Origin: Impatiens glandulifera
Taxonomy: Eukaryota; Streptophyta; Magnoliopsida; Ericales; Balsaminaceae
NCBI RefSeq assembly: GCF_907164915.1
Contig: NC_061865.1
Coordinates: 50,627,363-50,691,362 of the forward strand
Reading direction: 5' to 3'
Length of the DNA: 64,000 nucleotides
In this document: positions 1 through 12,109 of the stretch, in pieces
Numbering within the stretch: the first letter of the stretch is position 1
How the letters are laid out: every line of letters begins with the position of its first letter
Made by a program: the position numbers and the translations under genes
Notes under the pieces: generated by a model
The model's database searches: none
What the model was told of the DNA's origin: nothing
The model's input: the letters and a program-made list of their open reading frames with translations, nothing else

Positions 1-299
1 GAACCGAGTGTTCATCCCTCGCCTTATTCAAATTGTCCTAGGGCCATTTGCTTTCCCCTTGTTTATTTTCTTGTTTTTAATATTTTAAAAGTTTCAAATT
101 ATTTTGAGGTTTTCATTTAATTAATTTGAGTGTTTGTAGTTTTCATTTATTTTGAGGTTTTTTTTCCTCAAGTTGATTAATTAATACCAAAATTTTTAAT
201 AAATTCCTAGATTTGAAGAGTATACAAAAATTCAAATTTATAGTTGCAACTTTTAATTCTTTTTGTTAAGTAAAAATATGAATAAGTTAATGTTTTTTA

Positions 300-1390
300 G
301 GGGATGCTTGGTACGTGGTTTTTGTACTCAGGAATGGGAAAGAGAATAAAATGAAGTGTTTGGTTGATGAGTTTCATTCCAGAACATTGATTTGATTCCC
401 GGATACTCAGTAATCATCCATTCCTCTTTAAATTGGGAGGAATGAATCTCATTCCCCTGTAATGTATTTTCTCTCCCATGATGTCCACTATCCCACGTTC
501 TCTCTCATAATTATAATTATAATATTATATATATTTTTTCTTTTATAATTATATTAGACGTTCTTTTATAATTAAAATAATAATTTATTTTAATTTATTT
601 ATTGACATAAATTATTTCAATTATTTATATAATATTGAGAAATTATTTTAAATAATATAAAATTAATAAAATAAAATAATTATTTTAAAATAATTATAAT
701 AACTAATAATAAAAAAAATATTTTTATATAATCAATTTATATATTATATATTAATAATAAAATTATAATAAATTAATTAAAATATAAAAACTTAAAAATA
801 AAATAACAATTTTATATAAAATCAATATTGAAAAAATATTTAAAAAGTTAGATATAAATATTTTAATAAAATTTTTTATTAAAAATATTATTCAATGTTA
901 TAGTATATATTATTAAATAAAATATTATATTTTATTTGATTAATTATTAATATATAATATTTTAAAAAATTTATCTTTATTAATAGATAATTTTTATTTA
1001 TAAATAAAAAAATTGAATCATTCAATTATTTTTTTTATATGTATTTAAAATATATATATATATATAATTAATATAATAAAATATTAGATGTTTATATTTT
1101 ATTAAATTATAACACACTTCAATATTTATATATTTTAAACAATTATAATATAAAAATAATAATATTTTGTATTTTTAATTAAATAAAATATAATAAAAAA
1201 ATAAAAATATTAATTTAATTCAATTACAAAATAATATTAATAATTTCTCTATAATAAATCTAAAAATTATCAATGAAATAGAAATACTCATAACCAAACA
1301 CTACACTTCTATCAATCATACCCATTCCCATTCCACCCATCTATCAATCCCATTCCTATTCCAATTCCCTTATTTGAACCAAGCGCCCCC
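300..1390. mobile_element. PIF/Harbinger-like non-autonomous DNA transposon
   Basis: The ends are inverted: the left begins GGGGATGCTTGGTAC and the right, read on the minus strand, begins GGGGGCGCTTGGTTC. Both are flanked by TTA (297-299 and 1391-1393), the 3-bp target duplication of the PIF/Harbinger superfamily, whose termini are often G-rich and contain CTTGGT or TTTGGT. The interior is about 1.1 kb, extremely AT-rich, with no credible ORF, so the element must depend on transposase made elsewhere. Sub-terminal blocks rich in CATTCC/GGAATG occur at both ends (near 340-460 and 1320-1370). TIR and TSD are seen directly; the superfamily is inferred. Confidence 0.72.
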
Positions 1391-1393
1391 TTA

Positions 1394-2159
1394 GTTTCAT
1401 ATCACAATCTCCAAATTCCAAATGTTATTTTTCTTAATTTAGAAAATTAAAATAAATTTTTACCCATCCATCCAAAGTCATGACCGACCCCACTTTCATT
1501 TAAGATATTAAGTTGAAAATCAAATTCATCACATTTGATCAAATTCCTCACATTTATAGATTCATCCGTTTATATCAATCTAACTTCATCATATAATATA
1601 TTTAGAACTAGCTATATCATAAGATCAAACAATGGAAAACATAAACACAAGAATACCATTTTTCTTCATTATCGTGTGTCTGAAAAGTCGTGGGTCCTCT
1701 TGACCATTCCATTTATTAACATGGGCCTTACGCTTTGACCATCGAGCTTGGGTGCTTGGTTTGCTAAGCCTGGGTCCGAGCCATGACCTAAGTCATTTTT
1801 GGGGTCTCGTTCCTTGTTGTGCTTGTGCCATGTTTGACATGCTAGGTAACAAAGGACATAAACAAAATTAAACTAATTAAATTTCATAATTTAAATTTTA
1901 AACATGTCTAATCTATTTAATTATTTTTACAATTTAACGTTTTATATAAATTACATCAGAATTTAATTATTTTAGAGTGATTGATATACCGTCTCTAAAC
2001 TAATTAATTATTTTTAATCTGTGAAATGAGACTGTATAAAAATATTTTCGGAAATAGTTCGTGACTCGTAATATATTTAAATTATAAATTTAGGTGGGTA
2101 AGATGTGAGTTTTTACACAAGACAAAACATTAATATGTTGGAAGATTAAACAATGAAAG
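1394..2159. other. AT-rich intergenic stretch, no gene seen
   Basis: No ORF with recognisable domains on either strand. A 67-codon ORF at 1535-1738 has no detectable motif and is treated as chance. Confidence 0.6.
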
Positions 2160-2475
2160 CATACATGCATTATCATCTGCTTAAATTCCCTTCTTGAAGA
2201 ACAAGAGAGGAAAGAGATGTGGAAGAATACAATATGGTCAAAAAGGTGAACATGGAGACAATACAAGTTAGGAAAGATAGATGGTAGTCTTTGTTCATTG
2301 TAATTTGTGTTTGTAATGTGGTTTGACTGCTACGTACAATTCAGAAACTTTGATTATTTATTTGTCATCTTAAAATCAAAATTAAGGTTTGTCTAGTTTT
2401 AATTATTGACACTCATATTTTTTGGGTTTATTAATGAAATTGTGTTAAATCGTTTTATAAAAAACATGAATACGT
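2160..2475 (+). repeat. Relic of a dispersed element 3' end (same family as 21240-21510)
   Basis: The segment around 2390-2455 (TGTCTAGTTTTAATT, then TTTGGGTTTATTAATGAAAT) matches 21440-21500 (TGTCTAGTTTTGATT, then TTTTGGGATTTTAATGAAAT). The same kind of tail, on the minus strand, follows the decayed DUF4283 gene near 11690-11780. This suggests the 3' end of a dispersed DUF4283/LINE-like family. No coding sequence is left here. The similarity is seen by eye; the family assignment is inferred. Confidence 0.4.
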
Positions 2476-3075
2476 TAGATTAATATTAAAGTTAATTATA
2501 TAATTATTTAAACATTACAGTCATGTGATGTTTAGTTACACACAAAGTATTACTTATATGTAAATTAGTGATGCATGCTCAGGGAAACATAAAATATTAT
2601 ATTTACACAAAACTTTTGATTTACTTTATACATTTTTTACTCCAATTTCAATTATTATTTGGTATGAATTTTATCTTATTTTTGTTATTGCAGATACTTA
2701 ACTTTTATATCCCAAATTTATAATTTTTAAAAATTTCGAGCCAATTAAAAATATGTTTTCGAAATTCATCAAAGACTCGTTTCACGGAATTCAAAATAAA
2801 TAATTATTTGAAAACGATATCATATTAGTAGAAGTCCAAATTAATTAAGATCATAACATTTTAAAATAAAATTAAAATGGTCAAAATAACGAATTAACCA
2901 AGGTTAAATAAAATAAATAATAGTATTGTGCTTTTGTAAGAAATACAAAAATGTTGTCAAAAGTTCGCCGAAAACTGCTGTGGGCGCGACATGTGGCGGT
3001 CGGTGCCGAAGCATGGCTGGTATTCCCCGACAGGAGAAGCGGATGACCAACATGGGTTAAACAAGACAAACTCAA

Positions 3076-3174
3076 CGAGTCAACCCAAACTCACCCTAGT
3101 CAACACGCATGTAAAAGAATTGAATTAGGCAGGACAAATCAATCACATGCATTGGGTGAGTTTGGGTTGACTCG
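3076..3174. repeat. Perfect 21-bp inverted repeat (stem-loop)
   Basis: CGAGTCAACCCAAACTCACCC at 3076-3096 is the exact reverse complement of 3154-3174, with a 57-nt spacer. The surroundings (2950-3280) are less AT-rich than their neighbours. No gene was recognised. It may be a transposon relic or a hairpin. Confidence 0.75.
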
Positions 3175-4854
3175 CTCTCGTTCACCTGAGTCAAACTCAT
3201 GATCGTCGTCTCCAAGACATCTCTTCTCCTAGCATCGTGATCTAGCATTTCTTTAGCCTTTAGGGAGTAGGGAAAAACCAAAGCAAAACTAAAAAATCCT
3301 TTGCGTAACTCACCTTACCTTTAAATATTCAACCCAAACGCTACCACCAAACTTGGCCTACAATCTACCAAAATAACTATAATAGACTCATCTACAACTA
3401 GGTTTAAAGTTTAAACCTTAAATTATCATTCTTTGTGTAGTGTTGTTAGTTTGCGTCTAAAGTCTAAAGGCAAGGGTGACACTAACTAGGATCATTAAGA
3501 GCAACCTAGGTTCAACGATAAACTATATTATGTGTCACAACAACCACACAATTTTGTCGGGCATCACTTTCTGCGATAGTTGTTTCTTGTGACATACATT
3601 GTTTTAGTATAAACCTAAAATTGTTATTACATTACACCAAAACATAATTTCAACGACCCTTATATGCCAGTGCATATTAAGCGTTGGTAAAAATAAAAAA
3701 TAAAAAACTTTTGCCAACCTTTATATATTTACAATAACCCTTATTAATTTTCTTTTTATAAACATAGTTGACAACGTTATCATTTAACTACACTAAATTT
3801 TAATATTTTTTATGTTTTAGTTTTTAACTTTATAAATATTTTATTTTAATGTTTTAATTTTAAAAATTAAATTTCTTAAAATTTAAACACTAAAATTTAA
3901 TTATAAATTTTTTATAACATAATTATTAAAATTTTATAACATTAATATTTTAATTAACATCTATTTTTTAATTAATTATTATTTAAATTAAATTAAAGTG
4001 CAATTAAAAAATAATAAAAACTAAAAACAAATTAAATTTAAGAACAAATATTAAACTTATTGTAACCCCGGAAAAACCCATGACATCGGGTTTCGTGGAA
4101 AGCTCAAGGTTCGAGAAGTTCAATCTCAGTTTGCGTGTCATGATTTTTTTTAAAATTAAAATATTATTTTTAAAAGTTATCGCTGATTCCTGACAACTTT
4201 TGAAACTAAAATAATTAATTTCGGGGTTCGATTTTATATAATTCAGGGATTTACAGTAATAAAATCACAGTTTGATTTAAAAAAAAAATCATTTTATTTA
4301 AATTAGTTAAACATAATTAATTTAAAAGATTATTTATTTTGAAACAGAATCGCAAATTAGTTTTTGAAAATCAATAAAAGTTGACATACGTATCCAAACA
4401 TCTTGACCAGAATTTTCTTTCAGTTCGTAGTTTGGTGATAATCAGGAAAGGGCTTTCGCGCTTCATCCCCCATACCTGTTTTACAAATAGTTTATACTTA
4501 TAAAGTTGACATTTTGAAAATCGGTTGTATAACGTTTGAGTTTTAACAAATTATTTTTCTGATCTTAGTCATGCTTCTAAGTTTAACGTTATTTAAAATA
4601 TTGAGACACCAATATTTAAATGTTGGTACCTGTTATAGATGATAACTAGGGAGGAAATACCTAAAGAATATTAGTCATTTTTAAAGACATTAGAGTTTAG
4701 AAATAAACACCAAACAAGCCTCTGTTGAAATATCCCAAAATATTTAAAAATGCATTTTCTAATTTTTTAGGATTTTTAGAAAATGATTTGGACTCCTAAA
4801 ATCATAAAAATAATTTTGGATTTTTAAAAGTGGAACCAAATAGGCCTCTACCGG

Positions 4855-5475
4855 AGTCCTAAGTTCGGTCCTAAGGCTTGAGTCCAATTTTATCGGTCGA
4901 GGTCAGGAGATCCTCGGTCTGGGCTCAGGAGCTCTCGGTCTAAGTACCAGAGTCCCTCGGTTAGGAAATTACCGATATAGGTGTAAAAACCTATCGATCC
5001 TAGACTAGCCTAAGACTAAGTTTCTCGGTCGAAGTGTATAAACCTCTCGTTCTGGGGCTAGTTTTGGGCTAAGTCTCTCGGTTTTGAGTTAAAAATACTC
5101 AGTCCCAATGTTTAGGAGTCTCGATCTTAAGGTTAGAACTCTTAGTCTTAAGCCTAGGAGTCTCGGTCCTAAAGATAGAATTCTCGGTCCTAGAGTTTGG
5201 AGTTTTAGTCCCAATGTTAGAACTCTTAGTCCTAGGTCTAGGAGTCTCGGTCTTAGGGTTAGATCTCTTAGTCTTAGGTCTAGGAGTCTCGGTCCTAGGG
5301 TTAGAACTCTCGGTCCTAGGTCTTGGTACTAGCTCAATAACATCGGTCCTAGCTCAAAAATACCGGTCCTAGGTCTCGGTCCTAGCTCAATTTTCTCGGT
5401 CCTTGGTCTCGGTCCGGACCGAGGATTCTCGGTCGGATCACTCGGTCCTAGGCTATCAAGCCTCAGTCCTCAAGA
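4855..5475. repeat. Minisatellite based on TCTCGGTCCTAG
   Basis: About 600 bp made of variants of CTCGGTCCTAG linked by GTTAGAACT or GTCTAGGAG. This gives a short unit of about 11-12 bp inside a higher-order unit of roughly 45 bp, best preserved at 5100-5335. A 74-codon open frame across it (5108-5332) is serine, leucine and arginine repeats caused by the tandem array, not a gene. It lies inside the CACTA element. Confidence 0.8.
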
Positions 5476-6818
5476 ACCCAAGGATCCATTACTTTAAATT
5501 CATTTTTTTAGCTATAATTTTTTGATCTAAGAGCTTGAGTATCTTCACAAAGCTCCCAAGTAAATGTTAATCATCATCTCAAGGTATCAATTGACCTGGA
5601 TGATGATCAATTTGTTCAAAATAGTTTGTGATCAAATTTTGAGCTTTTGATTTTAAAGTTGTTTTGAAGTAAAATGAGCTATCCAATAGCTTACTTATAT
5701 CACATATACTTAATTGGTACCAAAACAAGAACATTGGCTGTTCGTTTTTGACCAATTCAAGAACTAAATATTTTCATTTAATTTTGAAAATTTGATTTTT
5801 ATCAAACATGACTAGGATGGATCAAACATGATCAAAACAGTTTCCCAACATGTTTACAATCATATTGGAAAACTTTCTGGGTTGTGATTCAACAAAATTA
5901 ACTCAAGAACAGTAAACCCGTTTTATATTTTGAAAATTCAAATTTGTGTTTTTGTTATTTAGATCGGTTGATCGGTTCTATACTATCTAGTTGGCGATCC
6001 GTCCAATGTTGTTGATGTTTGGGCGTTCCGTTAGCGTTCCAACTAACAAACATCTGATGATCCGGTGTGGCCCGAGCGCGCATTGCTCTGGCTACAACCT
6101 GCTACGCGGAGTGCTCCTGGGCGCAGGATGAAAATTCAGCGCTGATCCGATGGTCCTGGCGTGTGCTGCAACTAATTTTCTTAGTTTCGGTCACAGAGGA
6201 TCACACACATATATATATATTTATTTATTAAATCCTTAAGGGTTTATTTGAAATTGATTTTTCTTTCACCCTTTTACTTTATGTTTGATCTCTTTAAATA
6301 CACAATATTAAAATAAATATGGCAAATATTTTACCAAATTTTTAATATATTTTTAGGCTAAATAAATAATTGTTTAAAATGAAATGGATACAACTATTCA
6401 TTTTAAATTATTAATTTTTGTCCCTTATTTTTTCTAAAATTATTTTTAGATAAATGAGCACAACATTTATCTTAAATAATTTTATTTTTATTATTTTGAC
6501 CATTTACTTAATTAATTAGGCTTTAATTATCACAATAATTAGCCTTTTTAATTTTTATAATTGATTTTTTAGTCATGAGCTTAATTATTTTGATTTTATT
6601 TATTTAAAATAATTATTTTATTATTATAAATTGGAGTGTAGATTTTTAGTGATTACACTTATATATTTTTTAAATTAGTAACCAATCTTAGCCGAATTCC
6701 TCTTCAATCTATAAAACATATCCACACTTCAACTTCTTTTTTCTCTCTAGTAAAACTTAACCACACCTCATCCCAATTCTTTTATTTTTTTCTCTCTGTA
6801 AAACATAATCACACCCTC
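5476..6818. other. Non-coding interior of the CACTA element
   Basis: No ORF with a recognisable domain. A short GC-richer patch lies at 6050-6150; the rest is AT-rich. Confidence 0.5.
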
Positions 6819-7341
6819 GGGGAAATTTGACAAAATAACCCTTATAATAGGGTTATTTTTAAAAATAATAGGGGAATTAATTTTTGCAAAATTGACCTTT
6901 TGCTCATGGCAAAAGACCAATCTACCCCTTAATAAATTTTTCTTTCCTTCTCTTCTTTCTCTTCATTCTTTTCGGCCACTCTACTTTCTGTCTTATTCTC
7001 CCTCAACGCAACGAGGCGTCCAAGCAAACGCCGAAGTTAGCCCCCGACAAGACGCCTACTTCTTCTGCTTCTCCTCCCGACGTCTACTATCCCCCATCTA
7101 CACCGAACTATAGTCCTCGACGACTCCATCAAGCTAGATCTTCAACAAACGCGGATGTGTAAGTTTGATATTGAGTGTTATAGTTGAAAACATGCCCTGC
7201 AGTATGTTATCAGTTTGAGTATATTGAGTGTTATCATTTGCAAAAAAATAAGTAAAATGTTATTGCCCTTTGTGTTTTGTAAGATAAAGTATCATTTTTT
7301 CTTTTTTGTTTGGACAGACAGACTAAATAATAGTGAGTTTG
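6819..7341 (+). repeat. Left inverted arm of the foldback element
   Basis: Reverse-complementary to 8639-9271. The arm has a promoter-like CT-rich stretch (about 6930-7000) and ends at GTGAGTTTG just before the captured exon. The 73-codon ORF at 6892-7113 has a diverged counterpart in the other arm and shows no domain. Confidence 0.7.
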
Positions 7342-7342
7342 A

Positions 7343-7484
7343 ATGATGATGGACGAATCCATGAATGGTGGTAACAACAACAACATCCCTAATAATAGTC
7401 TTTCCTCAAAGCAACGATTACGTTGGACACACGAGCTTCACGAACGTTTTGTTAAAGTTGTTGCTCAATTGGGCGGCCCAAATC
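7343..7484 (+). pseudogene. Captured first exon of a MYB-CC (PHR1-like, GARP) transcription factor
   Basis: The frame opens with three ATG codons and runs 47 codons, then part of an arginine codon, to a GTGAGT splice donor at 7485. It encodes an Asn-rich leader followed by KQRLRWTHELHERFV and VAQLGGPN, the start of the MYB-like GARP domain shared by PHR1/APL-type regulators. In intact family members the exon break falls at this arginine, before an ATPKGVL segment. The rest of the domain and the coiled coil are absent downstream. It sits between the two inverted arms, so it is best read as a host exon captured at DNA level with its intron border kept. A DNA-binding product is not expected. Confidence 0.72.
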
Positions 7485-8031
7485 GTGAGTTAAACTGAAT
7501 AATGGAGTCGTTTGAGCGAACTGCCTTATCATCCTTAGCAAATGCATTCAGTATTTCTTGTTAGAGAGTAGTTTAACAACCATTCTTCCTCTTCTGGGAA
7601 TGCACATCAGTTGGAGAATGATTCAAGTAGCAATATTTAGGATTTATGAATTAATTATTGTGTGGTCTCCCTTTCTCACCTCTTATAGCTTCCTTTTAGT
7701 TTGTAGATGTTTATTAGGTTTAAGAACTGCCACACTTTGCATTTTGCCCTCTTATTTATAAAATTGCATGCTTCTGCCTTCTTTTGTCTTTGAATTCAAT
7801 TAAGAATAATATACATTTTTGATAAATTTGTACTTCAACAAAACATGTTTAAGTAAAACAAATAAATGCATCCACACTTTATAGTCCATGTGTCTCGGGT
7901 ACCCCGAATAATTTCCAAATTTCATATAACATGTTATGAAAATGTCTAAAAAAATTAAACATCAGATATAAGTTCACAATAAATATGAATATTCACACAT
8001 TCAGGAAACCAGAGCATGAAGAAAGGTGGTT

Positions 8032-8232
8032 TAAGAGCAACAAGAAGTAGTTGCTAGTCTATCTGCTGCTGCCCCTGCTGACCTATCCACAAGAACCATC
8101 CCTGAAGGGTTTGGTTAAGACGGAGCATATTGGCTGAAGCATTATATTTCCCTAGAGAAGCATCACCTAGGGTCGAAGTTACAGCCTCTAGAAAAGATTC
8201 ATTCAACTTGTCCAGACACATGACAACTATCA
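8032..8232 (-). pseudogene. Unassigned coding-like segment inside the foldback element
   Basis: Read on the minus strand this gives an open frame of about 50 codons with normal-looking composition. It includes LNESFLEAVTSTLGD and ends in a Gln-rich IGQQGQQQ tail before a TAG at about 8059. I do not recognise the family. Its position beside the MYB-CC exon suggests a second captured fragment, in the opposite orientation. Confidence 0.3.
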
Positions 8233-8638
8233 TAAAATTTTCTTCTTTAAGATTTAAATCAATGTCATAAAAGACATCTATTGTTTATGTTTTCATTCCA
8301 TAGAAGGAATAAAATCTTCTCCTTGTCCATTCAAAATTTAAAGACTTGATGAAATCTTTAGCGACTCTTTCACCTTTAAAAGAAATGGACTATATAATAC
8401 ATAGTATAAGGTTTCTCCCTTTGGCCAAAACACATTTCTGTAAGGCAATTGAAAACAATGGTAATATTCTTAACATCATACATGTTTTCATATCTCATCC
8501 ATTATTATCATCTTTGGAAGTGACTAAACCTATGAATAGAGAACAATGTCACAACTTTATACTAACTAAAACAAAGTGCAACAAAATGTGTAAACAACAG
8601 TTTGCATCGATTCAAAGTGCGCAAGATGCAATTTGTGC

Positions 8639-9271
8639 AAACTCACTATTATTTATTCTGTCTGTCCAAACAAAGAAGAAAAAATGCTACTTTATCTTAC
8701 AAAACACAAAGGGCAATAACATTTTACCTCATTTTTTGCTCGACAACAAAAGTCCAACACATGAGAAAGTTAATTGAATAGAGAGGACGCGAGACAGAAA
8801 AGAAAGGGTTCCAATGACCCTTTTAGGGCGCAAAGGCACAAATGCAATTTGCGCAGGCGCAAATGATAACACTTAATATACTCAAACTAATAACATACTA
8901 CATGGCATATTTTCAACTATAATACTCAATATCAAACTTACCCATCGGCGTTTGTTGAAGATCTAGCTTGAAGGAGTCATCGGGGGCTACAGTTCGACGT
9001 ATATGGAGGATATCAAGCATCAGGAGGGGAAGCAGAAGTCTCTTCGGAGGATAAGTTCGGCGTTTGCTTGAACGACTCATTGCCTCGTTGTGCTGAGGGA
9101 GAATAAGAGAGAAAGTAGAGTGACCGAAGAGAAAGAAGAGAAGGAAGGAAATATTTATTAGGGGGTAGATTGATCTTTTGCCAAGGGCAAAAGGTCAATT
9201 TCGCAAAAATTTATTCCCATGTTATTTTTAAAAATAACCCTGTTATTAGGATTATTTCGTCAAATTTCCCC
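8639..9271 (-). repeat. Right inverted arm of the foldback element
   Basis: Reverse complement of 6819-7341 with small indels and about 110 bp of extra sequence near 8735-8850. A 143-codon ORF at 8346-8777 that runs into this arm shows no domain and is not called a gene. Confidence 0.7.
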
Positions 9272-12109
9272 ACTCTTACGCTCGTTCTTTCTGCTACGCC
9301 AAATTCTAGGTTTCCTTCTCTATCTCTCTGGAATTTGCAGGTCGTAGTTCCGTCTTTTATCTTACATTTTCTCCATATCTTTCAGATATGCATTCAACGA
9401 TACAAACTCATTCTTATACTTCAGCTTCAGTTTCATAGTTCTAGTAAAAATACACAAGGTATGTGATTTTTCTTCCCGACTTATTTATATGAATATCTCT
9501 AATGCATACTTTTCTTGCATTGATTATGTTTATCTTCTTTACATTGCTGAACAATTGATTGTGTAGCTTCGCGGATCCTTATACCTAGAGGAGTGAAACT
9601 TGGCTAGAATTTTGATTATAGTTAATCGGTTCTTGGAAGTCTGATTGGATTCTAGTTTCACCGATATAAATAGTATTATCTTCCTCTCTCTCTCTCGTCT
9701 TCTATGGTACATCGTTTGGAGGCGAAGCTTTTAGTCATTGCAGTATTTACAAACCCTAAAGTAGTGTTATGTATTTGTTGACATTGAACATGAGTTAACA
9801 TCTGTTATTGATGAACTTTTATACTATTATGTTATTGATGTAAAACATCTATAGATTTGGAACCTCTCCATACCATTAGCCTGAACTTCCTTTCCTTTTG
9901 CATTTCTTCTTTTGATTTGAACTATTAAACTCTGTCATGCTGCTCTCTTCTTTTTTTAAATCTATCATTTATTACATCTTTAAGTGCGTGATGATCTTTA
10001 AGTGCGTGATGTTCTAGTCTACTACTAATTGTGAAATTGATTGTTTATTAGCATAAGTAATTATCTAAGTAAATATAAATCTTAATGCTTTTAATGGTTT
10101 GTAACAGATCTACTTGAATGCAATTTTGTAGAGTTTTAGGGTGATGATTGATGAGGCTACTTACTAGGAAATAATGATGAGTACTTCAATAAAAATTTAA
10201 AAAAATTGAAGATATTGATCGATAAATTGAATTTCACTTCTATGTAGAAATATATCAATTAGTAGAACCTTTGATAAAAGAAAGAAATGTTGTGTTTGAA
10301 TCACTCACATATTCTTCTAAATTATATGTATTTGGAGGATTAATTTAGAAAACGAGTTAGGACATGTAAGAATAAACACTCTTTATTTGAAACATTCATC
10401 TAATGAATTGTAGATGTGAACAAAATGGTTTCTAGTCTCAAGTACCATTGTACTAATCAATTAGCTATGTTTATGTTCTAACAATGTAATTCTATGTTTT
10501 TTATTATTTACTTTTGTTTTGGTTTTACATATCAAATTTAATTGCAGGTCATATTTTTTGGAATAAATAAGGCATGGAGGAATGTTGAATAGCTGAATAA
10601 TGGAGAGGTGAGATTGTTTTATCTATTTTTCTAGTAATTCTTATTTCACTCTCTATTTTTTACTGTGCTTATTTTGGATGTACAAATCATATTTTAATAA
10701 AAGTAATTGGTGATAGAACATTTGGTAATGTCTGACGATCAGTTTTATTTAGTATGAAATTGTCAGTGTTGAAACATAAATATCTTTAGACATAGAAAAT
10801 TATTTTTATTATTAAACTCGTATGTGTATGTTTGTGTAGATTGCTATCAAAAATATGAAGAGAATATTACTCTTAGGAAGAATGTCTTAATTTGAGGGAA
10901 GTTAAGGTATGTAATTCATCGATTTGTTCTTACTTCTGATTTATATTAATGTTTGAATATAATGTTCTCTTAATATTTGTAGCCACTAAGAACTCATTAT
11001 AGAGAACGACGTATTGGTAAGATTTTTGAAATAAACAATGATCTCTTAAATAAAACAAAAAAACTCAATGAACTGATAAGTGTTTGCTGACTAATTATTG
11101 TGTTAACTTATTGTTATTTACATTTTCTTAGTGCCATGCCTAAAAAATAATTCTCATTAACAATAGAGTATTTGTAGAGATGTCTACAACTTATTGGTGT
11201 AAATAAATACCAATAAGTGGTGGTTACAATTATGCTTAGTTTGCATTTTTGTAACTTTTTTACACCTACACGGTTGATTAATGAATATAAATATGTTATC
11301 TCACTACACATTTTTTTTTACAGAATTCACCAACTGAGAAAAAACTAAATAATGAGAAAAGTGAAAAGTTTAGTGAAATATGATTTTGTCATATAATATT
11401 TTTCATAAAAAGTTTTCTATAGAATCCATATGACAAGGAATATCTTATATTTTTATTATTTTTAATAATATCTTATATGTTTATTAATTTATTTGTATAC
11501 TAAAACCAATGTATGACAGTTGTATACTTTTTTGACTGAGCTATAATATTATAAAAGAAAAATTAATCCTTTGAATTTGGTTTTTTTCTTTTGACAGTAT
11601 TGATGACTGCATGTAGTATTGTTGTTGGACTTATTCTAAAATTCTATTTTTAAATTTAATTCATTCCAGGTTTGTCTTGTCTATTTATTTTTGAAAAAAC
11701 TTAGTGTCGTTTCATTATAAAGCCCAAAAAAAACTAGGCAATCCCTAGCTTTTATTAAAGGATGACAAAAAACGACCTTAGAGTATCTAATTGGAAACAA
11801 ACAAAGATTACACTAACAAACAACAAAAACATACAAAACCTATAGTTTTAAAATTATGATTCTATTATGATCTCCGTCTTTCACTACTCCGAGTCTTATT
11901 TATAATCCCAATATGCATTTCTCAAAACTCAATATGCATTCCTCGAATTCCAGCGATTATATTCACGTCGCATCCTCATTTGTTTGGCTCTAGACTTTAC
12001 TATTTGTGATTGAACTGTTGCATATGATGATGTATGTTTTGTGAGTTGTGTTTACATCATTCCCTTGGGTTAGATTTGCTTTAGTTGAGCCAACACTTAT
12101 ATGATAAAA
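9272..12109. other. Non-coding CACTA interior with possible captured 5' UTR/intron material
   Basis: No domain found. The start (9275-9465) looks like a plant 5' leader: CT-rich, then a short ATG frame ending at an AG/GTATGT donor-like site. Several GT/AG-like borders follow (near 10550-10610 and 10900-11010) but give no readable protein. Around 11690-11790 a minus-strand tail resembles the dispersed 3' end seen at 2160-2475. Confidence 0.35.

Larger units (their letters stand above)
6819..9271. mobile_element. Foldback MULE-like (Pack-MULE type) element with long inverted arms
   Basis: Both ends begin GGGGAAATTTGAC when read inward, a typical Mutator-like terminus. The inverted arms run 6819-7341 and 8639-9271 and stay alignable throughout: both contain the AATAACCC block, the GGCAAAAG block, a long CT-rich stretch and GTTTGGACAGACAG. 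The central 1.3 kb is single-copy and includes an exon of a MYB-CC transcription factor gene. No transposase is present. A clean 9-bp target duplication was not found: the flanks CACCCTC and CACTCTT are only partly alike. The arms are seen; the MULE label rests on the terminus and arm length. Confidence 0.68.

Noticed and set aside
5108..5332. 74-codon ORF
   Set aside because: Encoded by the TCGGTCCTAG minisatellite; composition follows the repeat.
8346..8777. 143-codon ORF
   Set aside because: Runs from the foldback element's centre into its inverted arm, has no domain and no splice logic.
6811..9280. 9-bp target duplication for the MULE-like element
   Set aside because: CACCCTC and CACTCTT are similar but not equal, so no duplication is claimed.
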